Source of the DNA: JAJBWD01 sp041670885
GTDB taxonomy: Bacteria; Bacillota; Clostridia; Clostridiales; Clostridiaceae
DNA length: 11,356 nucleotides
Assembly (NCBI GenBank): GCA_041670885.1
Contig: JBAXYJ010000081.1
Location: 1-11,356, forward strand
Direction of reading: 5' to 3'
Shown: positions 6,623 through 11,356 of the stretch, piece after piece
Position numbering within the stretch: position 1 is the stretch's first letter
Layout of the letters: every line of letters starts with the position of its first letter
Program-made: the position numbers and the translations under genes
Notes under the pieces: model-generated
The model's database searches: none
Told to the model about the DNA's origin: nothing
Seen by the model: the letters and a program-made list of their open reading frames with translations, nothing else

Positions 6623-7117
6623 ATGAAAGGGAAAGTAATTTGGGGTTTTCTATTTATTATTTTAGGAGTTATATTTTTAATAAACTCAATTTTCGGATAT
6701 GAATTTATCAGTGCATCTAATCTTTGGCCTTATATAGTTCTTGCTTTAGGTTTATCCTTTGAGATAAGCTATTTTAACAGCAGAAAGGATCCGGGCATAT
6801 TAGTTCCCGGAGGGATACTTACTGTGCTTGGGCTCCTGTTTATATTTGAAACATTTACTAAATGGAATTTTTCAGGCTACACTTATCCTATATATACTCT
6901 GTCTGTAGCTATTGGATTATTTCAGTTATATTTATTCGGAGAAAAAAAAGGAGGACTTTTGATTCCTGTATTTGTCCTTACAGCAGTTTCTATATTTCAA
7001 TATCTATCCATGTTCTATAAGGATATTTATAAGTATTTTAATTCAAAGATACTATTTGCTGTAATTCTTATTTTCATTGGCTGCAGCATTTTATATAATA
7101 ATATAAAGAAAAAATGA
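6623..7117 (+). CDS. Six-segment membrane protein (LiaI/LiaF-like N-terminal region)
   Basis: 164 aa. An ATG further upstream (6590) is in frame, but AGGAG (6611-6615) sits 7 bases before the ATG at 6623, and 6590 coincides with the predicted transcription start, so 6623 is chosen. Hydrophobic segments lie near 6-24, 33-50, 58-76, 86-105, 111-128 and 141-158, with a basic tail IKKK. The opening W-G-x-L-x-I-x-LG-x-x-x-L-x-N, followed by LWPYIVLALGL, is the pattern of the small membrane domain found in LiaI, LiaF and DUF5668 proteins. There is no extracellular LiaF domain, so a direct envelope-stress role is only a suggestion. The stop codon overlaps the ATG of the DUF3842-like remnant (ATGA). 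Confidence 0.7.
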   Translation: MKGKVIWGFLFIILGVIFLINSIFGYEFISASNLWPYIVLALGLSFEISYFNSRKDPGILVPGGILTVLGLLFIFETFTKWNFSGYTYPIYTLSVAIGLFQLYLFGEKKGGLLIPVFVLTAVSIFQYLSMFYKDIYKYFNSKILFAVILIFIGCSILYNNIKKK

Positions 7118-7198
7118 TTAAGAATACAGCAGGTTTTGACGGGCAGGGCGGAGGAATCGGCAAAGAAAGAGCTAATAAATGAAATAAAAAGAAGTTGA
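7114..7198 (+). pseudogene. Truncated, frameshifted remnant of a DUF3842-like gene
   Basis: An ATG overlapping the previous stop opens a 22-codon frame (7114-7182) containing FDGQGGGIGK, the N-terminal nucleotide-binding-type signature (IDGQGGGIGK) of DUF3842 proteins, which are usually well over 100 aa. A one-base shift near 7163-7166 continues the expected helix as KELINEIKRS before TGA 7196-7198. The segment is visibly more GC-rich than its surroundings. After it comes only a terminator, so about four fifths of the gene is gone. The alternative, a coupled 22-aa peptide, is possible, but the exact motif match favours a fossil. Confidence 0.6.
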
Positions 7199-7200
7199 TA

Positions 7201-7234
7201 AAAAATGCATAACTAAGGTTATGCATTTTTATTT
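7201..7234. terminator. Bidirectional terminator after the membrane protein gene and DUF3842 remnant
   Basis: AAAAATGCATAAC (7201-7213) pairs with GTTATGCATTTTT (7218-7230) around loop TAAG, giving a 13-bp perfect stem. Plus-strand tail is TTTTTATTT; minus-strand tail comes from the A-run 7199-7205. It can also end the small minus-strand gene at 7295-7405. Confidence 0.85.
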
Positions 7235-7294
7235 ATATGGTATCTCCATTTTGTGCTAAAACAGCAAATAAAACGTTATAAAATATTACTAACA

Positions 7295-7405
7295 TTATTT
7301 TTTTGTTTCTACCGGTTGATTTTCATTTCCTTTCTTATTTTTCTCTCTCATCTGTACCGGAGTATTCTCATTTTCTGATGGCCTTTTTGTTCCTTTTTTA
7401 GCCAC
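7295..7405 (-). CDS. Small basic protein of 36 aa, unknown function
   Basis: A GTG start (7403-7405) follows a near-perfect GGGAGGTGATAAA ribosome binding site and leads to 36 codons and TAA (7295-7297). The product is hydrophilic, without Cys, Trp, Phe or long hydrophobic runs. It is rich in Lys, Asn and Glu, and carries two related segments, SENENTPVQ and GNENQPVET. Composition is like that of small spore-core or nucleic-acid-binding proteins, but I do not recognise a family and assign none. It is divergent from birA: the two starts are 75 bases apart, and TATAAT-like boxes (7420-7428) lie in the gap. It is shorter than common gene-finder cutoffs. The strength of the ribosome binding site is the main reason to accept it. 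Confidence 0.65.
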   Translation of the reverse strand: MAKKGTKRPSENENTPVQMREKNKKGNENQPVETKK

Positions 7406-7428
7406 TTTATCACCTCCCTATTATAATA

Positions 7429-7457
7429 TTTGCATTATTTTAAAATTTATGTACTAT
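7429..7457 (+). promoter_or_regulatory. Possible birA promoter
   Basis: TTTGCA (7429-7434), 17 bases, TACTAT (7452-7457), each matching four of six consensus positions; TATATA (7455-7460) is an alternative -10. The gap is shared with the divergent 36-aa gene. No BirA-type operator is seen here, so birA itself does not look biotin-regulated. Confidence 0.35.
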
Positions 7458-7479
7458 ATAAATTGAGGAGTTGTTAAAA

Positions 7480-8460
7480 ATGAAGGAAGTAATATTAAAA
7501 TATCTGAAAGATAATGAGAATAAATTTATATCCGGCGAAGAAATAAGCAGTAAGTTAAATATAACAAGAGCTTCTGTTTGGAAGTATATAAATTCTCTTA
7601 AAAATGATGGATACCAAATTGAATCAGTTTCAAGAAGAGGCTATAAGCTGATAGGCTCTCCTGATATTTTAACTTATGAAGAGATACGAGCATATTTGAA
7701 GACAAATAGAATAGGAAAAAAAATTATATATAAGAAATCCATAGATTCAACTAATTCAGAGTGTAAGAGAATAGCAGATGTTGAATCGGAGGGCACAGCA
7801 GTAGTAGGTGAGGAGCAGCTAAAGGGGAGAGGAAGACTTGGAAGAACGTGGACATCTCCTCTTTATAAGGGAATATTTGTGTCAATTATTTTAAAGCCCG
7901 ACATAGATATGGAAAAGGCACCAAAGATTACCAGCATTGGGGCAGCAGCAGTACTTTTGGCACTTAAGGATATAGGAATAGAGTGTCAGGTTAAATGGCC
8001 TAATGATATAGTCATAAATGGCAAAAAAGTATGCGGAATTCTGACGGAAATGAGCGGTGAAATAAACAGAATAAATTATATTGTAATCGGGATAGGTATA
8101 AATGTTAATCTAAATACTGATGATATTCCAGAGGATTTAAAAGATAAGGCTACATCACTGCTGATTGAAAAGGGAAAGCATATAGACAGAAGAATACTGC
8201 TCTCAGGTCTTTTAAATAATTTTGAAAATTTATATGATGAATTTTTAAAGGGTGATTACAGCAAAACAGTTTCTATATGCAGAGATAATTCATCACTTAT
8301 AGGAAAAAATGTGAAAATAATAAAAAATGGTAAAGAAGCTGTGGGAAAGGCAATTGATATAGACAAAGATGGAGCCCTGATAATTGAGCATAAGAATGGC
8401 GAAAAAGATAAAATAATATCAGGGGAAGTATCTGTCCGAGGAATAGGAAGTTATAGTTAA
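7480..8460 (+). CDS. birA: BirA: biotin--protein ligase and biotin operon repressor
   Basis: 326 aa from ATG 7480; GAGGAG (7465-7470) is nine bases upstream, so the in-frame TTG at 7471 is rejected. The enzyme makes biotinoyl-AMP and attaches biotin to carboxylase carrier proteins; with biotinoyl-AMP bound it dimerises and represses biotin genes. Seen: an N-terminal winged helix (1-60, with ITRASVWKYINSLKNDGY as recognition helix and RRGYKL wing), showing the bifunctional class; biotin/ATP loop GRGRLGRTW (116-124); KWPND (172-176); catalytic Lys183 in GKKVCGILTE; the GIGINVN strand (204-210); and a C-terminal SH3-like domain (about 275-326). Complete and of normal length. Its likely target, the bioY operator at 9187-9220, is about 700 bases beyond its end. 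Confidence 0.95.
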   Translation: MKEVILKYLKDNENKFISGEEISSKLNITRASVWKYINSLKNDGYQIESVSRRGYKLIGSPDILTYEEIRAYLKTNRIGKKIIYKKSIDSTNSECKRIADVESEGTAVVGEEQLKGRGRLGRTWTSPLYKGIFVSIILKPDIDMEKAPKITSIGAAAVLLALKDIGIECQVKWPNDIVINGKKVCGILTEMSGEINRINYIVIGIGINVNLNTDDIPEDLKDKATSLLIEKGKHIDRRILLSGLLNNFENLYDEFLKGDYSKTVSICRDNSSLIGKNVKIIKNGKEAVGKAIDIDKDGALIIEHKNGEKDKIISGEVSVRGIGSYS

Positions 8461-8483
8461 AGCCGCTGATCAGCGGCTTTTTT
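8459..8483 (+). terminator. birA terminator
   Basis: A perfect 22-base palindrome (8459-8480, AAAGCCGCTGA and its complement) followed by T478-type tail through 8483. It begins in the birA stop codon. On the minus strand the tail is poor, so it is a weaker stop for bioY. Confidence 0.85.
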
Positions 8484-8484
8484 C

Positions 8485-8504
8485 TATAATATAATATAAT
8501 ATAA
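8485..8504. repeat. TATAA x4 microsatellite
   Basis: Four exact copies of TATAA lie in tandem between the birA terminator and the bioY stop, followed by TAAAA. Copy-number slippage is likely between strains; no effect on a gene is evident. Confidence 0.7.
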
Positions 8505-8538
8505 TAAAATAAGTGTTGTTAATTATGCCCCCGGAAAC

Positions 8539-9132
8539 TTAAGATTTCTGAGAAGAACCAGAATTAGCAGATTTTTTATATAATCCTGATTTTATTAGGG
8601 CAGGGACAGCAGCTGCAGCTGTTATTGTAAGTAATGCTCCAAGTAAAATATCCTTAACTATAAAAGGGAGCAGTCCTTTTTCTATTGCATACATTACAGT
8701 TATGTTTTTCCCCATATATAGCTTTATTATAAAATACATATAGGGAACTCCTATGAGGTAAGTAACTGCAATACCGGAATAAACTGAAAGAGCAGCGATT
8801 CTAATATTAAAATTTCTGCTTTTTTCAGATACTTTTCCTACGGTGTAAGCAGCTAACGCAAAGCCTATTACATAACCAAAGGTAGGGGACAGTATATAAG
8901 CAGGACCAGAAGAAGCTCCTGCAAATACCGGTAAGCCTACAAGGCCAAGTAATATATAAACTACCTGAGATAAAAGGCCCAGTCTTGATCCTAAAAGCAT
9001 ACCTGCAAAGCAGCATACAAATAACTGAAGAGTAACAGGAACAGGCGGTATGGGTATTGATATTTTTGCTCCTACTACCGCAAGAGCTGCAAAAATTCCA
9101 ACAAGAATCATATCTTTAGTTTTAAGTTTCAT
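8539..9132 (-). CDS. bioY: BioY: biotin-specific S component of an ECF transporter
   Basis: 197 aa from ATG 9132. GGAGG (about 9138-9142) is five bases ahead; the in-frame TTG at 9144 overlaps it and is rejected. BioY binds biotin in the membrane and works with a shared energy module (EcfA, EcfA', EcfT) encoded elsewhere. About six membrane segments are visible (8-26, 33-49, 55-70, 80-101, 112-137, 153-180), with the family blocks PVPVTLQLF (31-39), GLPVFAGASSGPAYILSPTFGYVIGF (66-91) and K160-D161 in the last helix pair. The C-terminus is a hydrophilic tail rich in Ser and Lys. Expression is probably repressed by BirA through the operator at 9187-9220. No biotin synthesis genes are in the window, so uptake may be the main route. 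Confidence 0.93.
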   Translation of the reverse strand: MKLKTKDMILVGIFAALAVVGAKISIPIPPVPVTLQLFVCCFAGMLLGSRLGLLSQVVYILLGLVGLPVFAGASSGPAYILSPTFGYVIGFALAAYTVGKVSEKSRNFNIRIAALSVYSGIAVTYLIGVPYMYFIIKLYMGKNITVMYAIEKGLLPFIVKDILLGALLTITAAAAVPALIKSGLYKKSANSGSSQKS

Positions 9133-9165
9133 AATAACCTCCAAGTTATATAATTGTATAACAAA

Positions 9166-9194
9166 ATATTACAACAGGGAGGATTGATTGTCAA
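9166..9194 (-). promoter_or_regulatory. bioY promoter
   Basis: On the minus strand, a perfect TTGACA (9189-9194), 17 bases, then TAATAT (9166-9171). The -35 box lies inside the proximal half-site of the BirA-type operator. Confidence 0.65.
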
Positions 9195-9220
9195 CTTAAA
9201 AACATTAAATAGTTTACAAT
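9187..9220. promoter_or_regulatory. BirA operator of bioY
   Basis: ATTGTCAAC (9187-9195) and GTTTACAAT (9212-9220) form an inverted pair with a 16-base spacer and a single mismatch. This matches the Firmicute BirA box (TTGTWAAC, spacer, GTTWACAA) as I know it. It overlaps the bioY -35 box, and its far edge touches the stop codon of panE (9220-9222). With birA itself in the window the assignment is well supported. Confidence 0.75.
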
Positions 9221-10143
9221 TAAATTTTTATTTGTTCTTTTGTTCTTATCATATTATAAAAGACTTGGTTTACAGGTGTTGGAATATTATATTTAATTCC
9301 CATATTAACAACTGTTTTAGCAAACATCTCAACTTCTGTTTTTCTTCCTGCCTCAATATCCTGAAGCATTGATGTTTTTCCTCTGGCACTTAAGGAAGGA
9401 AGTGTTTTATTTAGAAATAAGTCCATATCCTCAGAGCTTAAGTTAACTCCAGCTTTAACTGAAATTTGAACTACTTCATTCATTAAGGCTTTCATAACTT
9501 CCCTGGACTCAGGGATTTCTTTAAATACTCCATAGGGAGCTTCTAAAACAGCAGAGGACTGGTTTATACCTACGTTAAACATAAACTTGCACCACATGGC
9601 TTTCTCCATATTAATTGGAATGTTGTATGGAACACCTGATTTATCAAATAAATCCTTAACTAAAGCAGCCTGCTTAGAGAGAAATTCATTATTTTTGTCT
9701 CCAAAGGTTATGTTTCCTAAATTTTCATAGGTTATTCTAACCTTTTCCCTGACAATATCTGAACCTACCACAAAAGAATATAATACTTTGTTATTTGGAT
9801 AATACTTATGAATTATGTCCTCGCTTTCTATTCCATTTAGCAGGGACATTATTATGGTATCATCCTTTACATGATTTTTAGATTCTTCAATTGCATCCTT
9901 TAAGCCCTGATATTTAGTTGCAATTATAAGCAGATCTGCCTTTTCTATATTGGTATCCGGGGTAAAATAATTAAAATCTACTCTTTCATTATTTATATAA
10001 ATACCATTATTTTTATACTTTTCTATTCTTTTGCTGTCAGCTGCTATTCGTAACATACTGCTGTCAAACTTATGTATTTTAGCTCCAAAGGAGGCCCCGA
10101 TTCCCCCCAGACCAATAAGTGAAACTTTTTTTATCTCTTTCAT
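9220..10143 (-). CDS. panE: 2-dehydropantoate 2-reductase (ketopantoate reductase)
   Basis: 307 aa from ATG 10143; GGAGGG is just upstream, and the in-frame TTG at 10155 overlaps it. The enzyme reduces ketopantoate to pantoate with NADPH in pantothenate/CoA synthesis. Seen: an N-terminal Rossmann fold with GLGGIG (11-16); LIIATKYQ (72-79); NGIESED (103-109); and in the C-terminal helical domain the motif W184-C-K186-FMFN190-VGIN194, where K186 is the expected catalytic lysine, followed by SMLQDIEAGRKTE (258-270), whose E270 matches the catalytic glutamate. These residues support true PanE chemistry, though the family includes related oxidoreductases. No other pantothenate gene is nearby. No terminator is visible before bioY, so read-through into bioY past the BirA operator is possible. 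Confidence 0.85.
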   Translation of the reverse strand: MKEIKKVSLIGLGGIGASFGAKIHKFDSSMLRIAADSKRIEKYKNNGIYINNERVDFNYFTPDTNIEKADLLIIATKYQGLKDAIEESKNHVKDDTIIMSLLNGIESEDIIHKYYPNNKVLYSFVVGSDIVREKVRITYENLGNITFGDKNNEFLSKQAALVKDLFDKSGVPYNIPINMEKAMWCKFMFNVGINQSSAVLEAPYGVFKEIPESREVMKALMNEVVQISVKAGVNLSSEDMDLFLNKTLPSLSARGKTSMLQDIEAGRKTEVEMFAKTVVNMGIKYNIPTPVNQVFYNMIRTKEQIKI

Positions 10144-10182
10144 AATACCCTCCAATTTATTTAAATTATTAACATTATATAA

Positions 10183-10219
10183 TAAAAAGCGGAGTAAGCC
10201 TAATGGTTTACTCCGCTTT
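10183..10219 (-). terminator. Terminator of the NusG_II/Gx transporter operon
   Basis: A 15-bp stem with one wobble pair (10186-10200 with 10205-10219), loop TAAT. On the minus strand it is followed by TTTTTATTATAT. Its first arm is made by the last codons of the Gx transporter gene. Confidence 0.9.
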
Positions 10220-10715
10220 CACTTGTTTTTATAAAATTTTCTAATGTAAATTTAGCGGCTGCTCCGATTAGTAATCCTGTAAATATGGACGATAATAGGA
10301 CTATTGGCAGATAAAAAAGTATGCTTAGATTTTGATGTATAGCTATAGCAGCTGCTATTTGCCCAATATTATGAAAGGCTGCTCCAATTAAACTTACACC
10401 TATTATGCTGATGCTATCCTTAAAAATAATTTTAAACAAATTCATAAAATAGAGGCTTAGAAGTCCTCCTGCCAAGCTATATAAAAGCATTGATGGTGAG
10501 CCGCTGAAAAACATTGATAATATCAGCTTCAATAAAAGGACTATTAGAGCTTCTTTGTAGGAGTAGGTATAAAGTACTAAGAGTATGATAATATTTGAAA
10601 GACCTAATTTTACTCCTATGGCAGGCAAGGGTACAGGGATATAGGCTTCTATAATAAAAAGAAGTAAAGCCTGACTTGCCATAAGAGACAGATATACCAT
10701 CTTTTTAATGTTCAT
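10200..10715 (-). CDS. Gx transporter family membrane protein (Hpre_diP_synt_I family)
   Basis: 171 aa with about five or six membrane segments and a normal length for the family. It shows VKLGLSNIIIL (35-45), FSGSPSMLLYSLAGG (70-84) and GAAFHNIGQIAAA (111-123), the conserved blocks of proteins once labelled heptaprenyl diphosphate synthase component I and now Gx transporters, with an ECF S-component-like look. AAGGAGG precedes the ATG, and the start overlaps the upstream NusG_II gene by 11 bases, so they are coupled. From memory, the flavin-based extracellular electron transfer loci of Listeria contain a similar pair (EetA/EetB); the match here is family-level inference. The last codons form the terminator's first arm. 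Confidence 0.8.
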   Translation of the reverse strand: MNIKKMVYLSLMASQALLLFIIEAYIPVPLPAIGVKLGLSNIIILLVLYTYSYKEALIVLLLKLILSMFFSGSPSMLLYSLAGGLLSLYFMNLFKIIFKDSISIIGVSLIGAAFHNIGQIAAAIAIHQNLSILFYLPIVLLSSIFTGLLIGAAAKFTLENFIKTSESGVNH

Positions 10716-11097
10716 TGAAACCTCCTTGGTTTATAGCATCTATAGCAAAATTACCGTCTTCCGCTATTTTTACAACCAGTCTATGAGGAAGACATACAAT
10801 AGAATCGCCAACATTATCTATAAACCCCATATTAATACAGGATTTTTCATAGCAGTCTGAATCTAATATCTTAACTCTTCCAGATTTAATTTCTATCTTG
10901 TTCCATCCTAAATCTGAGGTTATCATAAAAGTTTTATCCGTATTCTTATCAAATTTAACCTCCTGATAGAAATTGTTATTTACATATATTTTGAGAATCT
11001 TATGCTCATAGCTTTTAAATGCAAATGTTCTGTATAAAATAATAGATAAAGAAGCAATGAGCATAGTGCCAATAATGTATTTATCAACTGTTTTCAT
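10705..11097 (-). CDS. NusG domain II-containing membrane-anchored protein
   Basis: 130 aa. One N-terminal membrane segment (about 7-25) after a short polar start anchors a domain predicted to face outside. The domain has the family hallmark, D-C82-YEKSC87-INMGFI, then GDSIVC102-LPHRLVVKI, with three cysteines in the usual places. It is not a transcription factor; the name reflects fold similarity to NusG domain II. These proteins commonly sit next to Gx transporters, often near ApbE-type flavin transferases or respiratory genes. The start has AGGCAGG upstream. An AT-rich leader with several TATAAT-like boxes precedes it, but I cannot single out a promoter. Confidence 0.82.
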   Translation of the reverse strand: MKTVDKYIIGTMLIASLSIILYRTFAFKSYEHKILKIYVNNNFYQEVKFDKNTDKTFMITSDLGWNKIEIKSGRVKILDSDCYEKSCINMGFIDNVGDSIVCLPHRLVVKIAEDGNFAIDAINQGGFNEH

Positions 11098-11228
11098 AAT
11101 TCAACCTGCCTTTTAAATCTCCATCTTGAGCATTTTTAATGATATACAGCTTAAGGAAAATAATTATAATTCAACATAAATAATCATATAATATAATTAT
11201 GACAAATCAGTTACATTATTAAATTATA

Positions 11229-11331
11229 GAACACCTTTTGTTACTGTTCACACCCCAGCCAAACTAATAATAAAAAATAATCTATAAAGCGTAGTCAAAT
11301 GGCTACGCTTTTCTCGTTACAAAAAGTGTTC
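11229..11331. repeat. Imperfect inverted repeat enclosing a hairpin
   Basis: 11229-11244 (GAACACCTTTTGTTAC) matches the reverse complement of 11316-11331 at 14 of 16 positions. Between them lie a GC-richer patch (11245-11260) and the hairpin at 11286-11311. It could be a small non-autonomous element, an insertion-sequence end or a duplicated gene end. There is no target duplication that I can see. Confidence 0.45.
11286..11312. terminator. Hairpin terminator near the right edge
   Basis: AAAGCGTAG plus TC (11286-11296) pairs with 11301-11311 around AAAT, followed by TTTT on plus. On the minus strand the T-rich tail is a few bases away (TTATTTTTTATT). No plus-strand gene precedes it, so it most likely serves a minus-strand gene entering from the right. 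Confidence 0.6.
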
Positions 11332-11356
11332 TTTTGATGTACTTCCACCTTATAAA
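11303..11356 (-). other. Possible 3' end of a minus-strand gene (partial, unidentified)
   Basis: A minus-strand frame open from the window edge ends at TAG 11303-11305 inside the hairpin, giving 17 residues ending KRTLFVTRKA. Other genes here also stop inside their terminators, which is mild support. It is too short to identify, and other frames are also partly open. Confidence 0.3.

Noticed and set aside
8825..9016. Second minus-strand frame inside bioY
   Set aside because: Shadow frame of a strongly recognisable membrane protein gene; no start signal of its own.
9145..9219. Riboswitch ahead of bioY
   Set aside because: The gap is too short and has no conserved aptamer-like folding; the inverted pair fits a BirA operator instead.
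9154..9372. Plus-strand frame over the bioY operator and panE end
   Set aside because: Starts in the bioY leader, crosses the BirA operator and runs antisense to panE; sequence looks non-coding.
10031..10234. Plus-strand frame opposite the panE start
   Set aside because: Antisense to the Rossmann-fold coding region and crosses the operon terminator.
1..11356. CRISPR array, insertion sequence, prophage or defence island
   Set aside because: No regularly spaced repeats, transposase, integrase or phage genes were seen. The only long repeats are the tRNA blocks and the short inverted repeats listed.

Overview
The window looks like an ordinary chromosomal stretch from a low-GC, Gram-positive anaerobe of the Clostridium type. 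The support is AT-rich intergenic DNA, strong AGGAGG-like ribosome binding sites, TTG and GTG codons near starts, and characteristic gene families: DnaD-domain protein with DnaI-type loader, dUTPase_2 family, Gx transporter with NusG domain II protein, and BirA with BioY. I see no insertion sequence, phage gene, CRISPR array or toxin-antitoxin pair.

Layout. At 1-103 is the 3' end of a probable CoA-binding-domain gene. A near-consensus promoter (112-140) then drives a seven-tRNA operon, Glu-Val-Asp-Thr-Glu-Val-Asp (179-748), which ends at a hairpin (749-777) shared with a convergent operon. That minus-strand operon (768-2700) holds a DnaD/DnaB-like protein overlapping a DnaI/DnaC-like helicase loader. 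Next is a membrane-anchored G5/M23 peptidase on the plus strand, convergent with an I9-S8 subtilisin-like protease, then a small DMT transporter and a dUTPase_2-fold protein that has lost most of its metal ligands (both minus). A six-segment membrane protein (6623-7117, plus) lies behind nested inverted repeats. It is followed by a broken DUF3842-like remnant and a hidden 36-residue basic protein (minus).

The right third is a biotin/cofactor region. birA (plus, 7480-8460) is convergent with bioY (minus, 8539-9132). A BirA-type operator (9187-9220) covers the bioY -35 element, so the window contains both the regulator and its likely target. Upstream of bioY on the same strand is a ketopantoate reductase (panE-like). 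Further up is a two-gene operon of a NusG domain II protein and a Gx transporter, ended by a strong terminator. The last 250 bases are AT-rich, with an imperfect inverted repeat around a hairpin and perhaps the 3' end of another minus-strand gene.

For several genes a non-ATG codon lies upstream in frame, but the Shine-Dalgarno position points to a start further in. I moved the starts of the M23 peptidase (TTG 2844), the 164-aa membrane protein (6623), BirA (7480), BioY (9132) and PanE (10143); the S8 protease start (5213) is a less certain choice. I found no clear new multi-gene system. The best leads are the metal-ligand-poor dUTPase-like protein, the 36-aa gene, the DUF3842 fossil, the protease with a swapped oxyanion-hole residue, and the nested repeats before 6623.
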